A stretch of DNA of 64,000 nt from Stenotrophomonas maltophilia (GTDB lineage Bacteria > Pseudomonadota > Gammaproteobacteria > Xanthomonadales > Xanthomonadaceae). Shown in pieces: positions 54,353-63,670 of this stretch. Under the pieces are notes generated by a model that saw only the letters and a program-made list of their open reading frames with translations, did not search any database and was not told the origin of the DNA. The stretch is taken from positions 1,081,501-1,145,500 of the forward strand of contig NZ_CP106759.1 in NCBI RefSeq assembly GCF_025642255.1, in the 5' to 3' direction. The position numbers were made by a program, and so were the translations under genes. Within the stretch, counting starts at the first letter, position 1; every line of letters begins with the position of its first letter.

Positions 54353-55729
54353 ATGTTCGAGTCCCTGACCCAGCGCCTTTCCGGCACCATCGAGCGCCTG
54401 CGCGGCCGTGGCCGCCTGACCGAGGAGAACATCCGCGAGGCCACCCGTGAGGTCCGCATCGCGCTGCTCGAGGCCGATGTCGCGCTGCCGGTGGTACAGG
54501 CGCTGATCGAGCGCATCAAGGTGCGCGCCGTTGGCCAGGAAGTATTGAAGTCGCTGACCCCCGGCCAGGCGCTGATCAAGGTCGTCCGCGACGAGCTGAC
54601 CGCGGTGATGGGCGCTGAAGCCAGCGACCTGAACCTCAACGTGCCGGCGCCGGCCATCATCCTGATGGCGGGCCTGCAGGGCGCCGGCAAGACCACGACC
54701 GTGGGCAAGCTGGCCAAGCACCTGAAGGAAAAGCGCAAGAAGAAGGTGATGGTGGTCTCGGCCGACGTCTACCGTCCGGCGGCGATCGAGCAGCTGAAGA
54801 CCCTGGCCGAACAGGTCGGCGTGCTGTTCTTCCCGTCCAGCGCCGACCAGAAGCCGGAAGCCATCGTCCGCGCCGCCATCGACGATGCGCGCAAGTCGTT
54901 CGTCGACGTGCTGCTGGTCGATACCGCCGGCCGCCTGGCCATCGACGAAGCGATGATGGCCGAGATCAAGGCCCTGCACGCAGCGGTCAACCCGGCCGAG
55001 ACTCTGTTCGTGGTCGATGCCATGACCGGCCAGGACGCGGCCAACACCGCCAAGGCCTTCGGGGATGCGCTGCCGCTGACCGGCGTGGTGCTGACCAAGA
55101 CCGACGGTGACGCCCGTGGCGGTGCCGCCCTGAGTGTGCGCTACATCACCGGCAAGCCGATCAAGTTCGTCGGTGTCAGCGAAAAGCCGGACGGCCTGGA
55201 TGTGTTCCATCCGGACCGCATCGCCAGCCGCATCCTGGACATGGGCGATGTGCTGTCGCTGGTCGAGCAGGTAGAGCAGCAGGTCGACAAGGACAAGGCG
55301 GCCAAGCTGGCCGAGAAGGTCGCCAAGGGCAAGAAGTTCGACCTGAACGACATGCGCGACCAGCTGGAGCAGATGCAGAACATGGGCGGCATCGGCGGCC
55401 TGATGGACAAGCTGCCGGGCCTGGGCAACATCCCGGACCACCTCAAGCAGCAGGTCAGCCAGGGCAAGGAAGTGCCACGCATGATCGCCATCATCAGTTC
55501 GATGACCAAGAAGGAACGGCGCAATCCGAACCTGCTCAACGGCTCGCGCCGCGCGCGCATCGCCAAGGGCTCGGGCGTGACTCCGGCCGACGTCAACAAG
55601 CTCATGAAGCAGTACATGCAGATGGAAAAGATGATGAGCAAGATGGCCGGCGGCGGCATGAAGGGCATGATGCGCAGCATGAAGGGCATGATGGGCGCCA
55701 TGGGTGGCCGCGGCATGCCGTTCCGTTGA
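54353..55729 (+). CDS. ffh: Signal recognition particle protein Ffh
   Basis: SRP54 GTPase that targets membrane proteins co-translationally; 458 residues. N domain MFESLTQRLSGTIERLRG, P-loop AGLQGAGKTTT, DTAGRL and TKTDGDARGG define the NG domain. The C-terminal M domain is methionine-rich (MQMEKMMSKMAGGGMKGMM). ATG 54353 fits the family start; the open frame reaches back to 54224. TATACT at 54306 is a possible -10 box. Confidence 0.97.
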   Translation: MFESLTQRLSGTIERLRGRGRLTEENIREATREVRIALLEADVALPVVQALIERIKVRAVGQEVLKSLTPGQALIKVVRDELTAVMGAEASDLNLNVPAPAIILMAGLQGAGKTTTVGKLAKHLKEKRKKKVMVVSADVYRPAAIEQLKTLAEQVGVLFFPSSADQKPEAIVRAAIDDARKSFVDVLLVDTAGRLAIDEAMMAEIKALHAAVNPAETLFVVDAMTGQDAANTAKAFGDALPLTGVVLTKTDGDARGGAALSVRYITGKPIKFVGVSEKPDGLDVFHPDRIASRILDMGDVLSLVEQVEQQVDKDKAAKLAEKVAKGKKFDLNDMRDQLEQMQNMGGIGGLMDKLPGLGNIPDHLKQQVSQGKEVPRMIAIISSMTKKERRNPNLLNGSRRARIAKGSGVTPADVNKLMKQYMQMEKMMSKMAGGGMKGMMRSMKGMMGAMGGRGMPFR

Positions 55730-55819
55730 TCAACATCGGGGGCGGAACCTGTTCGGATCCGACCCCGCCTGCAACGACTGGCGTATGCTGGGCGGCGACC
55801 TCTCCCGCAGGTATGTCGC

Positions 55820-56896
55820 GTGAACGCATCGCCGATTCTTGAACGCGCCGACGCCTTCTGTCGGCGTTTTTCATTGCAGCTTCCGATCCTCCTCGCCCCC
55901 ATGGCCGGTGCCTGTCCGGTGCCGTTGTCGGCGGCGCTGGCCAATGCCGGCAGCATGGGCGCAATGGGCGCGGTGCTCTCCTCGGCCGCCGATATCGGGC
56001 GGTGGATGGATGAGTTCCGGGCCATTTCCACCGGCCCGGCGCAGGTGAACCTGTGGTTGCCGGACCCGGCGCCGACGCGCGACGTGGTCGCCGAATCCGC
56101 CAGCCGTGCCTTCCTCGCGCAGTGGGGACCGGAGGTGCCGGCCAGTGCGGCCGATGCCACGCCAGCCGATTTCGAGGACCAGTTCGCTGCGTTGCTGGCC
56201 GCGCGCCCGGCGGTGGCCTCGACCATCATGGGTGTGCTTTCCCCCGCGCATGTGCAGCGGTTGAAGGACGCCGGCATTGCCTGGATCGCCTGTGCCACCA
56301 CGCTGGCCGAAGCGCGGGCTGCACAGGACGCCGGGGCCGATGCGGTGGTGGCACAGGGGGCTGAAGCCGGTGGCCATCGCGGGGCCTTCGATCCGGCGCT
56401 GGCCGAACGCCAGCTGGTCGGCCTGTTCGCACTGCTGCCGCGGCTGGCGGACCATCTTCAAGTTCCGGTGATCGCGGCCGGTGGCATCGCCGACGGGCGT
56501 GGCATCGCCGCGGCATTGACGCTGGGTGCCAGCGCGGTGCAGATCGGCACCGCGTTCCTGCGCACACCGGAGGCAGCACTGGCGCCGGCCTGGGCCGACG
56601 CGCTGGCGATCACGGAACCGGAGGATACCTGGCCGACGCGTGCGTTCAGTGGCCGACTGGGCCGCGGCCTGGCAACGCCCTATGTACGCGCCGCTGCGGC
56701 GGCCGGTGCGCCGGCTCCGCGCCCGTACCCGGTACAGCGTGGACTAACCGGGCCGATGCGCGCGCAGGCCACACGCGAGAACCGGCTGGCGGCGATGCAG
56801 GCCTGGGCCGGGCAGTCGGCGTGGATGGCACCGGCGCGGCCGGCCGCTGACGTGCTGCGCGGCATGTGGGAACAGGCGCAGGCGCTGCTGCGATGA
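55820..56896 (+). CDS. Nitronate monooxygenase-like flavoprotein
   Basis: FMN-dependent enzyme of the NMO/2-nitropropane dioxygenase family; 358 residues, TIM barrel. [12 protein letters not shown] at the N-terminus, [11 protein letters not shown] (catalytic His region), [17 protein letters not shown] and [16 protein letters not shown] (phosphate-binding) are all present. GTG 55820 is the start. The last bases overlap the next gene by ATGA. Actual substrate unknown. Confidence 0.87.
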   Translation: MNASPILERADAFCRRFSLQLPILLAPMAGACPVPLSAALANAGSMGAMGAVLSSAADIGRWMDEFRAISTGPAQVNLWLPDPAPTRDVVAESASRAFLAQWGPEVPASAADATPADFEDQFAALLAARPAVASTIMGVLSPAHVQRLKDAGIAWIACATTLAEARAAQDAGADAVVAQGAEAGGHRGAFDPALAERQLVGLFALLPRLADHLQVPVIAAGGIADGRGIAAALTLGASAVQIGTAFLRTPEAALAPAWADALAITEPEDTWPTRAFSGRLGRGLATPYVRAAAAAGAPAPRPYPVQRGLTGPMRAQATRENRLAAMQAWAGQSAWMAPARPAADVLRGMWEQAQALLR

Positions 56897-57675
56897 TGCT
56901 GACCTGCAACGGCCAGCCGGCGCAGGTGGAGGATCTGCTGCCGGCGCTGGTGAATTACGGTCACTTCACCTCGCTGCAGGTGCGTGGCGGAGCAGTGCAG
57001 GGATTGGACCTGCATCTGGCTCGACTGTCGCAGGCCACACGAGACCTGTTCGGCAGCGAGCTGGACACCGCGCAGGTGCGGGGCTGGATGGCGCAGGCGC
57101 TGCAGAGGGCCGGTCTTGCCGACGCCTCGCTGCGGGTGACGGTGTTCTCGCGTCACTTCGACTTCCGCGATCCACTGGCCCGCGTGGCGGTCGATGTGCT
57201 GGTGGCGGTATCCGCGCCGGTATCGCTGTCCACGCCGCGCCGCGTGCGCAGCGTCACCTGGCAGCGGGAGCTGCCGCAGATCAAGCACGTCGGCACGTTC
57301 GGCCTGTTCGCGCAGCGGCGCGCGGCGATGGCCGACGGGTTTGACGACGCGCTTTTCGTGGACACGCAGGGGCACGTCAGCGAGGGCACGACCTGGAACG
57401 TGGCCGTGCATGATGGGCACCAGCTGATCTGGCCACGCGCCGCCGCGCTGCGGGGTACCGCAGAGGCCCTGCTGCGTGCGCATTGGAACGGACCGCAGGT
57501 GTGCCGGCCCCTGCCGGCAGGCGCCCTGCATGGAGTGCAGGCTGCGTTTGCCTGCAACGCCAGCGGACTCTGGGCGCTGCAGATCATTGATGGGCGGGCC
57601 CTGACCGGCTCGCTGGCGTTGGCTGAACAGGGCCGGGCGGTACTGGCCGGCGTGCCGTGGCAACCGCTTTCCTGA
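56893..57675 (+). CDS. Class IV aminotransferase, aminodeoxychorismate-lyase-like
   Basis: PLP enzyme of 260 residues. The PLP lysine lies in [11 protein letters not shown], and EGTTWNVAV carries the phosphate-binding segment of the class IV fold. [20 protein letters not shown] resembles the PabC N-terminus. It could make p-aminobenzoate for folate, but branched-chain or D-amino-acid aminotransferase activity cannot be excluded. ATG 56893 overlaps the upstream stop. Confidence 0.7.
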   Translation: MMLTCNGQPAQVEDLLPALVNYGHFTSLQVRGGAVQGLDLHLARLSQATRDLFGSELDTAQVRGWMAQALQRAGLADASLRVTVFSRHFDFRDPLARVAVDVLVAVSAPVSLSTPRRVRSVTWQRELPQIKHVGTFGLFAQRRAAMADGFDDALFVDTQGHVSEGTTWNVAVHDGHQLIWPRAAALRGTAEALLRAHWNGPQVCRPLPAGALHGVQAAFACNASGLWALQIIDGRALTGSLALAEQGRAVLAGVPWQPLS

Positions 57676-57697
57676 ACGGATGCATGGCCTGCCGGCC

Positions 57698-57719
57698 GCC
57701 GGGCATGGCCCGGCGCTAC
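57698..57719. repeat. SMAG-type palindrome
   Basis: GCCGGGCATGGCCCGGC ending GCTAC (GTAG on the minus strand), between the aminotransferase and rpsP. Confidence 0.7.
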
Positions 57720-57733
57720 CGTGACGCATGGGG

Positions 57734-57762
57734 TTGGCTCGGTCACGCTCTGCCGCTATAAT
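57734..57762 (+). promoter_or_regulatory. Promoter of the rpsP-rimM-trmD operon
   Basis: TTGGCT (57734-57739), 17-base spacer, perfect TATAAT (57757-57762), 50 bases before the rpsP ATG. Confidence 0.8.
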
Positions 57763-57811
57763 CGCCCGCTTACCTCGCCATCCTGGCGACTGGGCAATAG
57801 GAAAACACACC

Positions 57812-58072
57812 ATGGTCAAGATTCGACTGACCCGCGGCGGCGCCAAGAAGCGTCCGTTCTACCACATCATCGTCACCGACGTGCGCAGCGCGCGCGACGG
57901 CCGCAACATCGAGCGCGTTGGCTTCTACAACCCGGTCGCCCAGGGCGCCGAGAAGCGCATCGAGCTGGATCTGGCCCGCGTTGACCATTGGGTCAAGAAC
58001 GGCGCCCAGCCGACCGACAAGGTCCGCAACCTGATCAAGGAAGCGACCAAGTCCCAGGCCGCTGCGGCCTGA
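57812..58072 (+). CDS. rpsP: 30S ribosomal protein S16
   Basis: Small-subunit assembly protein of 86 residues. [19 protein letters not shown] and RVGFYNPVA are the family signature. It is the first gene of the rpsP-rimM-trmD-rplS cluster, with a clear promoter upstream. A GC hairpin separates it from rimM. Confidence 0.97.
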   Translation: MVKIRLTRGGAKKRPFYHIIVTDVRSARDGRNIERVGFYNPVAQGAEKRIELDLARVDHWVKNGAQPTDKVRNLIKEATKSQAAAA

Positions 58073-58079
58073 TCCTGAC

Positions 58080-58101
58080 GGGCCACGCTCCGGCGTGGCC
58101 C
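58080..58101 (+). terminator. Intercistronic hairpin between rpsP and rimM
   Basis: GGGCCACG / CGTGGCCC stem with no long T run; probably an attenuator or RNA-processing site that lowers rimM/trmD expression relative to rpsP. Confidence 0.45.
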
Positions 58102-58116
58102 TCCTGGTTGAAGCAG

Positions 58117-58629
58117 ATGAAAGATATCGAGCGCCGCATCCTGCTGGGCAGGATTGTCGGCGCTTTTGGTGTGCGCGGCGAGATCAAGCTCGAGTCCTGG
58201 ACCGAGCCACGTTCCGCCATTTTCCGTTACCAGCCATGGATCGTGCGCAGTCCGTCCGGCGTGGAAACCACGATTGAAGGTGTGCGGGGTCGCGACAGCG
58301 GCAAGCACCTGGTCGCGCGTTTCCCCGGCGTCGAGGACCGTGACGCGGTCGAAGCCATGCGTGGCACCGAGATCTACGTGCCGCGCAGCGCGCTGCCGCC
58401 GCCGAATCCGGATGAATATTACTGGGTCGACCTGGAAGGCCTGGACGTGAAGACGACCGAGGGCGTTGCCCTGGGCCAGGTCTCGCACCTGTTCAGCACC
58501 GGTGCCAACGACGTGGTGGTGGTCCGTGGCGACCGCGAGCGGATGATCCCGTTCGTGCTGCCGGACTTCGTCGTTTCGGTGGACTTCGAGGCGAACCTGG
58601 TCGTGGTCGACTGGGATCCCGAGTTCTGA
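58117..58629 (+). CDS. rimM: Ribosome maturation factor RimM
   Basis: Assists 30S head assembly together with S19; 170 residues. [21 protein letters not shown] is the RimM N domain, and [11 protein letters not shown] plus [10 protein letters not shown] form the PRC-barrel. An in-frame TTG at 58108 is an alternative start. trmD begins two bases after the stop. Confidence 0.95.
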   Translation: MKDIERRILLGRIVGAFGVRGEIKLESWTEPRSAIFRYQPWIVRSPSGVETTIEGVRGRDSGKHLVARFPGVEDRDAVEAMRGTEIYVPRSALPPPNPDEYYWVDLEGLDVKTTEGVALGQVSHLFSTGANDVVVVRGDRERMIPFVLPDFVVSVDFEANLVVVDWDPEF

Positions 58630-58631
58630 GC

Positions 58632-59390
58632 ATGCGTTTCGACGTCATCACCCTGTTCCCCGAGTTCCTCGCCCAGTCTGCTGGACTGGGCGTGGTCGGA
58701 CGCGCGCAGGAGAAAGGGTTGTTCAGCCTTCACGGCTGGAATCCCCGTGATTACGCCGAAGGCAACTACCGCCGGGTGGACGACCGTCCCTTCGGCGGTG
58801 GCCCGGGCATGGTGATGCTGATCGAACCGCTGCAGGCCTGCCTGCAGGCGATCCGCAATGCCGATCCGACCCCGGCCAGGGTGATCTACCTCAGCCCGCA
58901 GGGGGCGCCGTTGACCCAGGCCAAGGTCCGTGAACTGGCGGCGCTGCCGCGCATGGTCCTGCTCTGTGGGCGCTACGAGGGCATCGACGAGCGCTTCCTG
59001 GAAGCCAATGTCGACGAGGAGATTTCCCTAGGCGACTACGTGCTGTCCGGCGGCGAGCTGGGCGCAGCGGTCATCATCGACGCCGTGGCCCGCCTGCAGG
59101 AGGGGGCCCTGAACGACGCTGAATCGGCGGCACAGGACAGCTTCGAGGGCGACCTCGGCCTGCTCGACTGCCCGCATTACAGCCAGCCGGCCCAGCACCC
59201 GCTGGGTGACGTGCCGGAGGTGCTGCGCTCGGGCAACCACGCGGCCATCGCCGCCTGGCGCCGCCAGCAGTCCCTGGTCCGTACCGCCCAGCGGCGCCCG
59301 GACCTGCTGGATGAACAGGCGCTGGGCAAGACCGACCGCAAACTGCTGGAGCAGGGCCGTCAGGCCCGGAAACAAAAGGCCAGCCCCTAG
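58632..59390 (+). CDS. trmD: tRNA (guanine-N1)-methyltransferase
   Basis: Methylates G37 of tRNAs using S-adenosylmethionine; 252 residues. [34 protein letters not shown] and [12 protein letters not shown] (the knot) are present. An inverted repeat covers its stop codon. Confidence 0.97.
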   Translation: MRFDVITLFPEFLAQSAGLGVVGRAQEKGLFSLHGWNPRDYAEGNYRRVDDRPFGGGPGMVMLIEPLQACLQAIRNADPTPARVIYLSPQGAPLTQAKVRELAALPRMVLLCGRYEGIDERFLEANVDEEISLGDYVLSGGELGAAVIIDAVARLQEGALNDAESAAQDSFEGDLGLLDCPHYSQPAQHPLGDVPEVLRSGNHAAIAAWRRQQSLVRTAQRRPDLLDEQALGKTDRKLLEQGRQARKQKASP

Positions 59391-59405
59391 CGCAGGGCTG
59401 GCGTT
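59379..59405 (+). terminator. Hairpin over the trmD stop codon
   Basis: GCCAGCCC / GGGCTGGC stem, with the trmD TAG in the loop, followed by GTTATC. Possible partial terminator before rplS. Confidence 0.4.
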
Positions 59406-59544
59406 ATCGGCTATCATGGCCAATTCCCGCCGGCCCCGGCTGGCGTGCGCAGTACCCAAAACAAACGTGCAGCACAGTCCGGTGACTGCATGAGCCTACG
59501 TTGTCGAATCGACACGCCCACCCGAACAAGAATCGGTGTAACCC

Positions 59545-59946
59545 ATGAGCAAGCTGAACAAGTCCATCGTCGCGGAATTCGAATCCGCCCAGATCACCCG
59601 CGAACTGCCGAAGTTCAGCCAGGGCGACACCGTTGTCGTCAACGTGAAGGTGAAGGAAGGCAACCGTGAGCGCGTGCAGGCCTACGAAGGCGTTGTGATC
59701 GGCACCAAGAATGCCGGCCTGAACTCCTCGTTCACCGTCCGCAAGATCTCGCACGGCTACGGCGTCGAGCGCGTCTTCCAGACCCACAGCGCCATCATCG
59801 ACTCGGTCGAAGTGAAGCGCCGCGGCAAGGTCCGCGCCGGCAAGCTGTACTACCTGCGTGGCCTGGAAGGCAAGGCTGCCCGCATCAAGGAAGACCTGGC
59901 TGCCGCTGCGCAGGCCAAGGCTGCCCGTCTGGCCGAAAAGGCCTGA
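59545..59946 (+). CDS. rplS: 50S ribosomal protein L19
   Basis: Large-subunit protein at the subunit interface; 133 residues. [19 protein letters not shown] and [20 protein letters not shown] are the L19 signature. It has a 154-base spacer from trmD, with a terminator directly after. Confidence 0.97.
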   Translation: MSKLNKSIVAEFESAQITRELPKFSQGDTVVVNVKVKEGNRERVQAYEGVVIGTKNAGLNSSFTVRKISHGYGVERVFQTHSAIIDSVEVKRRGKVRAGKLYYLRGLEGKAARIKEDLAAAAQAKAARLAEKA

Positions 59947-59970
59947 TAGACAACTCCGGTTGTTGCCGCG

Positions 59971-60000
59971 ACGGCCGCCTTCGGGCGGCCGTTTGCGTTT
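59971..60000 (+). terminator. Terminator after rplS
   Basis: ACGGCCGCC / GGCGGCCGT hairpin around TTCG, followed by TTGCGTTT. Confidence 0.8.
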
Positions 60001-60028
60001 GTGCTCCTGCATCCGCTAGGTTCGTGCG

Positions 60029-60409
60029 ATGAACAAGAACGACCTGCGCTATCCCGACCGCATCCGCGCGGCGCTTCGTCTGCTGGACGACAAGGGGCTG
60101 CCGCGCGCGCAGTCCGCACCGTTGCTGCATCGGACGCTGTGGCGGATGGGCGTCGCTGTGCCGCCGCCGATCCTGGCCGGTTTCCGCATCAACGCGCTGG
60201 TGCAGGGGCTGCTGTTCGGCCTGTTCTGGTGCGCCCTGATGTGGCTGCTGCTGTGGCAGGGCGGTGAGCGTCCACTCGGCCTGCTGCTGGGTGCCGGATT
60301 GCTGGCGGGCGGCCTGTTCGGTGTGGTGATGGCGCTCCTGATGCGCTCGCTTCAACGCCAACGACAGCTGCCCGAATGGCGCCAGTTCCTGGCCTCGCTG
60401 GCGGACTGA
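60029..60409 (+). CDS. DUF6404-like small membrane protein
   Basis: 126 residues. An N-terminal cytoplasmic part (RYPDRIRAALRLLDDKGLPR) is followed by two hydrophobic helices (GLLFGLFWCALMWLLLW, LLGAGLLAGGLFGVVMALLM) and the end LPEWRQFLASL. The layout fits the DUF6404 family, which has no known function. Confidence 0.6.
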   Translation: MNKNDLRYPDRIRAALRLLDDKGLPRAQSAPLLHRTLWRMGVAVPPPILAGFRINALVQGLLFGLFWCALMWLLLWQGGERPLGLLLGAGLLAGGLFGVVMALLMRSLQRQRQLPEWRQFLASLAD

Positions 60410-60488
60410 AGCGATGGCGCAGTGCGCCGTGACCGCAGGCTGCCGATGGCGCTAGTCTGCGGCTTCATTCCCATGCATGCGCCGTGCG

Positions 60489-60923
60489 ATGCCTTCCAAG
60501 CGAGCCGCACCTTCCACTGCACCCAGGCTCCTGTCCGGGGGAAATCCGCAGATCGCCAAGGGCGAGGGTGATGCGCCGGTGCAGGCGTACATCGCCGCCA
60601 TGCCGGACTGGAAGCAGCCCATCGGCGCACGCCTCGACGCACTGATCGGCCAAGCCGTGCCCGACGTGCACAAGGCGGTGAAGTGGAACTCGCCGATGTA
60701 CGCGGTGGCCGCCGATGCCGGCTGGTTCCTCAGCTTCCATTGCTTCGCCCGTTACATCAAGGTTGCGTTTTTCCGCGGTGCGGCCCTGCAACCGATGCCA
60801 CCGGAGCCGTCCAGAAGCGCCGATACCCGCTACCTGCACATCACGCAGGAGGGCATGCTGGATGAAGCGCAGTTCCTCGAGTGGGTCCGCCAGGCCGCTG
60901 CATTGCCCGGCGAACGCATGTAA
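60489..60923 (+). CDS. DUF1801-family protein (first)
   Basis: 144 residues from ATG 60489; an in-frame ATG at 60477 would add MRRA. YIAAMPDWKQPIGARLDALI, VKWNSPMYAV and YLHITQEGMLDE resemble the DUF1801/YdhG family of small cytoplasmic proteins of unknown function. A second member follows 38 bases downstream. Confidence 0.75.
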   Translation: MPSKRAAPSTAPRLLSGGNPQIAKGEGDAPVQAYIAAMPDWKQPIGARLDALIGQAVPDVHKAVKWNSPMYAVAADAGWFLSFHCFARYIKVAFFRGAALQPMPPEPSRSADTRYLHITQEGMLDEAQFLEWVRQAAALPGERM

Positions 60924-60961
60924 GCCCGCCATTCCGGACGTTCCGCCGACGAGAGCACACG

Positions 60962-61369
60962 ATGACCACGCATGCACCGAACCCCGACGACGCCGGAACA
61001 CCCGCGGCCGCACTGATCGATGCGCGCATCGCGGAACTGGGTGACTGGCGCGGTGAAACGCTGGCACGCGTTCGGGCGCTGATCCATGAAGCGCTGCCGG
61101 AGGTGCAGGAAACCTGGAAATGGCGGGGCACACCGGTATGGGAGCATCACGGCATCCTGTGCACCGGTGAGACCTACAAGCAGGCAGTGAAGCTGACCTT
61201 CGCCCAGGGGGCGGCCTTGCCGGACCCGAAGCGCCTGTTCAACGCCAGCCTGGAAGGCAACACGCGGCGCGCGATCGACATCCATGAAGGCACCATGCCC
61301 GATGCCACGGCGTTCAAGACCCTGATGCGCGCGGCGGCCAAGCACAACGCCGCGAAGAACAAGCGGTAG
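60962..61369 (+). CDS. DUF1801-family protein (second)
   Basis: 135 residues. LARVRALIHEALPEVQETWK, KWRGTPVWEHHGIL and KLTFAQGAALPDPKRLFNAS place it in the DUF1801 superfamily, in a different branch from its upstream neighbour. The stop lies within a SMAG palindrome shared with the convergent MATE gene. Confidence 0.75.
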   Translation: MTTHAPNPDDAGTPAAALIDARIAELGDWRGETLARVRALIHEALPEVQETWKWRGTPVWEHHGILCTGETYKQAVKLTFAQGAALPDPKRLFNASLEGNTRRAIDIHEGTMPDATAFKTLMRAAAKHNAAKNKR

Positions 61370-61392
61370 CACCGGGCCATGCCCGGCGCTAC
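61367..61392. repeat. SMAG palindrome spanning two convergent stop codons
   Basis: TAGCACCGGGCCATGCCCGG with GTAG at both ends. Its left end is the stop of the DUF1801 gene and its right end (CTA at 61389) is the stop of the MATE gene. Confidence 0.8.
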
Positions 61393-62846
61393 CGGGTCAC
61401 GGCATCCGGGTCCGCCACCGGTGACGGTGGGCAGGCGGGAATCTCCGACGGTGTGGCAATCGCCTCGGCCTTCGCGGGTGTGCTGATCATCTTCGCCTTG
61501 CGCCATCCCCCCCAGCGGTAGTACGCCAGCGACAGCAGCATCGACACCAGAGAACTGACCGGGAAACTCCACCAGATCGCATCTGCACCCCAATAGGGCT
61601 GCAGCAGTTCGGCGAACGGAACGCGCACGCCCCACAGTGACGCGGCCAGGATCAGAAGCGGTGGAATCACCGCACCCGTCGAGCGCACCACGCCGGAAAT
61701 CACGAAGCTCACGCCGAAGAACAGGAACGAGCCGATCACGACATGGTTGAGGTGGCGCGCGATCTGCAGCGACTCGCTGCCCTGCGGCAGGAACAGGGCC
61801 AGCGAGTACTGGTCCAGCAGCACCAGCGGCAGGATCAACGCACCGGTCAGCAGGAAATTGAACAGCACGCCCTTGCGTGCGGTGCCGCGAACGCGATCCC
61901 ACTGCTGGGCACCCACGTTCTGTGCGGCCATCGTGGAACAGGCCGCGCCGATCGCCATCGCCGGCATCTGCACGTAGTTCCACAATTGCAACGAGGCGCC
62001 ATAGGCCGCTGCAGTTTCGGTGCCGTACTGGTTGACCATGGTCATCAGCAGGATCACCGACAGCGAGATCAGCACCATCTGCAGGCCCATCGGCACGCCT
62101 TTGACCACCAATGCCTTGAGGATGGTCAGGTCCAGCTTGAACAGGCGCATGTCGGCGCGACCCAGCCACAGCGTGTGGCGCTTGTGCCGCATGTACAGCA
62201 GCAGGCCGCCCAGCGAGAGGGTCTGCGACACCAGCGTGGCCCAGGCCGAACCGGCGATGCCCAGCTCCGGGAACGGACCCATGCCGAAGATCAGTACCGG
62301 ATTCAATGCGATGTCTAGCACGACCGACAGCAGCAGGAAGCGGAACGGCGTACGCGAGTCACCGGCACCGCGCAGCGCGGCGCTGAGGAAGGCAAAGGCA
62401 TACAACGTCGGCATGGCCAGGAAGATGATGCGCAGATAGGCCTCGGCCAGTGGCAGCGAGGCCGCCGGCGTGCCCATCGCCGCCAGCAGCGGATGGGCCA
62501 TGAACCAGCCGGCGATGGCGATGATCGCCGACAGGCCGATGAAGAACGTGGCACTGGTGCCGACCACGCGCCGTGCCTGGGCGATATCCCGTGCACCGAT
62601 GGCCTGGCCGATCAGGATGGTGGAGGCCATGCCGAAGCCGAACACCGAACCGATCAGGAAGAACATGATGTTGTTGGCGTTCGCGGTGGCAGTCAGTGCC
62701 GCTTCGCCGAGGAAGCGCCCGACCCATACCGCGTTCACCGAACCGTTCAGCGACTGCGCGATGTTGCCCGCCAGGATCGGCAGCGAGAACAGCAGGAGAT
62801 TGCGGCCGATCGGGCCGGCGGTCAGGTCAAGCGGCGCTTTGGCCAT
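61389..62846 (-). CDS. MATE-family efflux transporter
   Basis: Inner-membrane cation-coupled multidrug antiporter; 485 residues with about 12 helices in two bundles. GRNLLLFSLPILAGNIAQSL, VNAVWVGRFLG and GMGPFPELGIAGSAWAT are typical, with GAGDSRTPF in the first half. ATG 62846 (MAKAPLDLTAGP) is chosen over the longer open frame to 63071. The substrate is unknown. Confidence 0.92.
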   Translation of the reverse strand: MAKAPLDLTAGPIGRNLLLFSLPILAGNIAQSLNGSVNAVWVGRFLGEAALTATANANNIMFFLIGSVFGFGMASTILIGQAIGARDIAQARRVVGTSATFFIGLSAIIAIAGWFMAHPLLAAMGTPAASLPLAEAYLRIIFLAMPTLYAFAFLSAALRGAGDSRTPFRFLLLSVVLDIALNPVLIFGMGPFPELGIAGSAWATLVSQTLSLGGLLLYMRHKRHTLWLGRADMRLFKLDLTILKALVVKGVPMGLQMVLISLSVILLMTMVNQYGTETAAAYGASLQLWNYVQMPAMAIGAACSTMAAQNVGAQQWDRVRGTARKGVLFNFLLTGALILPLVLLDQYSLALFLPQGSESLQIARHLNHVVIGSFLFFGVSFVISGVVRSTGAVIPPLLILAASLWGVRVPFAELLQPYWGADAIWWSFPVSSLVSMLLSLAYYRWGGWRKAKMISTPAKAEAIATPSEIPACPPSPVADPDAVTR

Positions 62847-62908
62847 GGGGTGGTGATCGAATCCTGGGAGGCGCACACTAGCACCAAGCCGGTTCGCGGG
62901 ATGTGGCA

Positions 62909-63145
62909 ATGCATCAACGACAGCAGGTGAGGTCGATGACGTTGGCCTTGATTGGCGGCCTGTTGGCCGCATGTTCGTCGGGAGACCGGCTGGGCGATAC
63001 CCAGGTGCGGCCGACCGACCGCCCCGAATGTCTGGTCGGCAGCCAGCGCCAGGATCTCGCTGCCGGAGCACCGACCCTGATCGGGGGCAGCGGCTGCCGC
63101 ACCGACCCCGACAATCCGCGTCCCCTGAACAAGCGAACGGAGTAG
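62909..63145 (+). CDS. Small predicted lipoprotein
   Basis: 78 residues from ATG 62909, or 69 from ATG 62936, which has the better ribosome-binding site (AGGTGAGG). The lipobox LLAAC gives a short, cysteine- and proline-rich mature peptide (CRTDPDNPRPLNKRTE) with no family recognised. The longer start supplies the basic n-region of a type II signal peptide. Confidence 0.5.
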   Translation: MHQRQQVRSMTLALIGGLLAACSSGDRLGDTQVRPTDRPECLVGSQRQDLAAGAPTLIGGSGCRTDPDNPRPLNKRTE

Positions 63146-63154
63146 TACCTGCCG

Positions 63155-63562
63155 ATGCCTGAGCTTTCCCCGCTGTCGCCCAGTGTCCGCCTGGACATCT
63201 GGTTGTGGGCGGCCCGTTTCTTCAAGACCCGCAGCCTGGCCAAGCAGGCCATCGAAACCGGCAAGGTCAGCGTGGCCGGTCAGCGGCCGAAGTCCTCGCG
63301 CGCGGTGCGCGTGGGTGAGCACCTGCAGGTCGATCGCGGCGAGGAGCATTTCGAGATCCAGGTGATGGGCCTGAGCGACCAGCGCGGGCCTGCCCCGGTC
63401 GCGCACCAGCTGTATGCCGAGAGCGAGGCCTCGAAGGCACGGCGCGCCGAGCAGCGCGCACTGCGCATCGCCGCGCGCGACGGCTTCCAGCCACCGGAGC
63501 ACAAGCCGGACAAGCGCGCGCGGCGTCTGATCCGCGCGCTGGGCGACATCGACGCGCTGTAA
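63155..63562 (+). CDS. hslR: Heat-shock protein 15, S4 RNA-binding
   Basis: 135 residues. The S4 domain VRLDIWLWAARFFKTRSLAK and IETGKVSVAGQRPKSSRAVR binds free 50S subunits carrying nascent chains, rescuing stalled ribosomes after heat shock. The C-terminus is a basic helix (KPDKRARRLIRAL). It starts nine bases after the small lipoprotein gene. Confidence 0.92.
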   Translation: MPELSPLSPSVRLDIWLWAARFFKTRSLAKQAIETGKVSVAGQRPKSSRAVRVGEHLQVDRGEEHFEIQVMGLSDQRGPAPVAHQLYAESEASKARRAEQRALRIAARDGFQPPEHKPDKRARRLIRALGDIDAL

Positions 63563-63581
63563 CGCGAACGCCCCCAAGGCA

Positions 63582-63660
63582 GCGCCGGGCCATGCCCGGC
63601 GAGCCCTTCAGTGGCAGCGCCGGGCCATGCCCGGTGGGCCTTCCGACAGCAGCGCCGGGC
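63582..63660. repeat. SMAG-like palindrome cluster
   Basis: Three GC palindromes of the form GCGCCGGGCCATGCCCGG in about 80 bases between hslR and katG; the third is truncated (GCCGGGCCTGCCGG). Confidence 0.7.
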
Positions 63661-63670
63661 CTGCCGGTGA

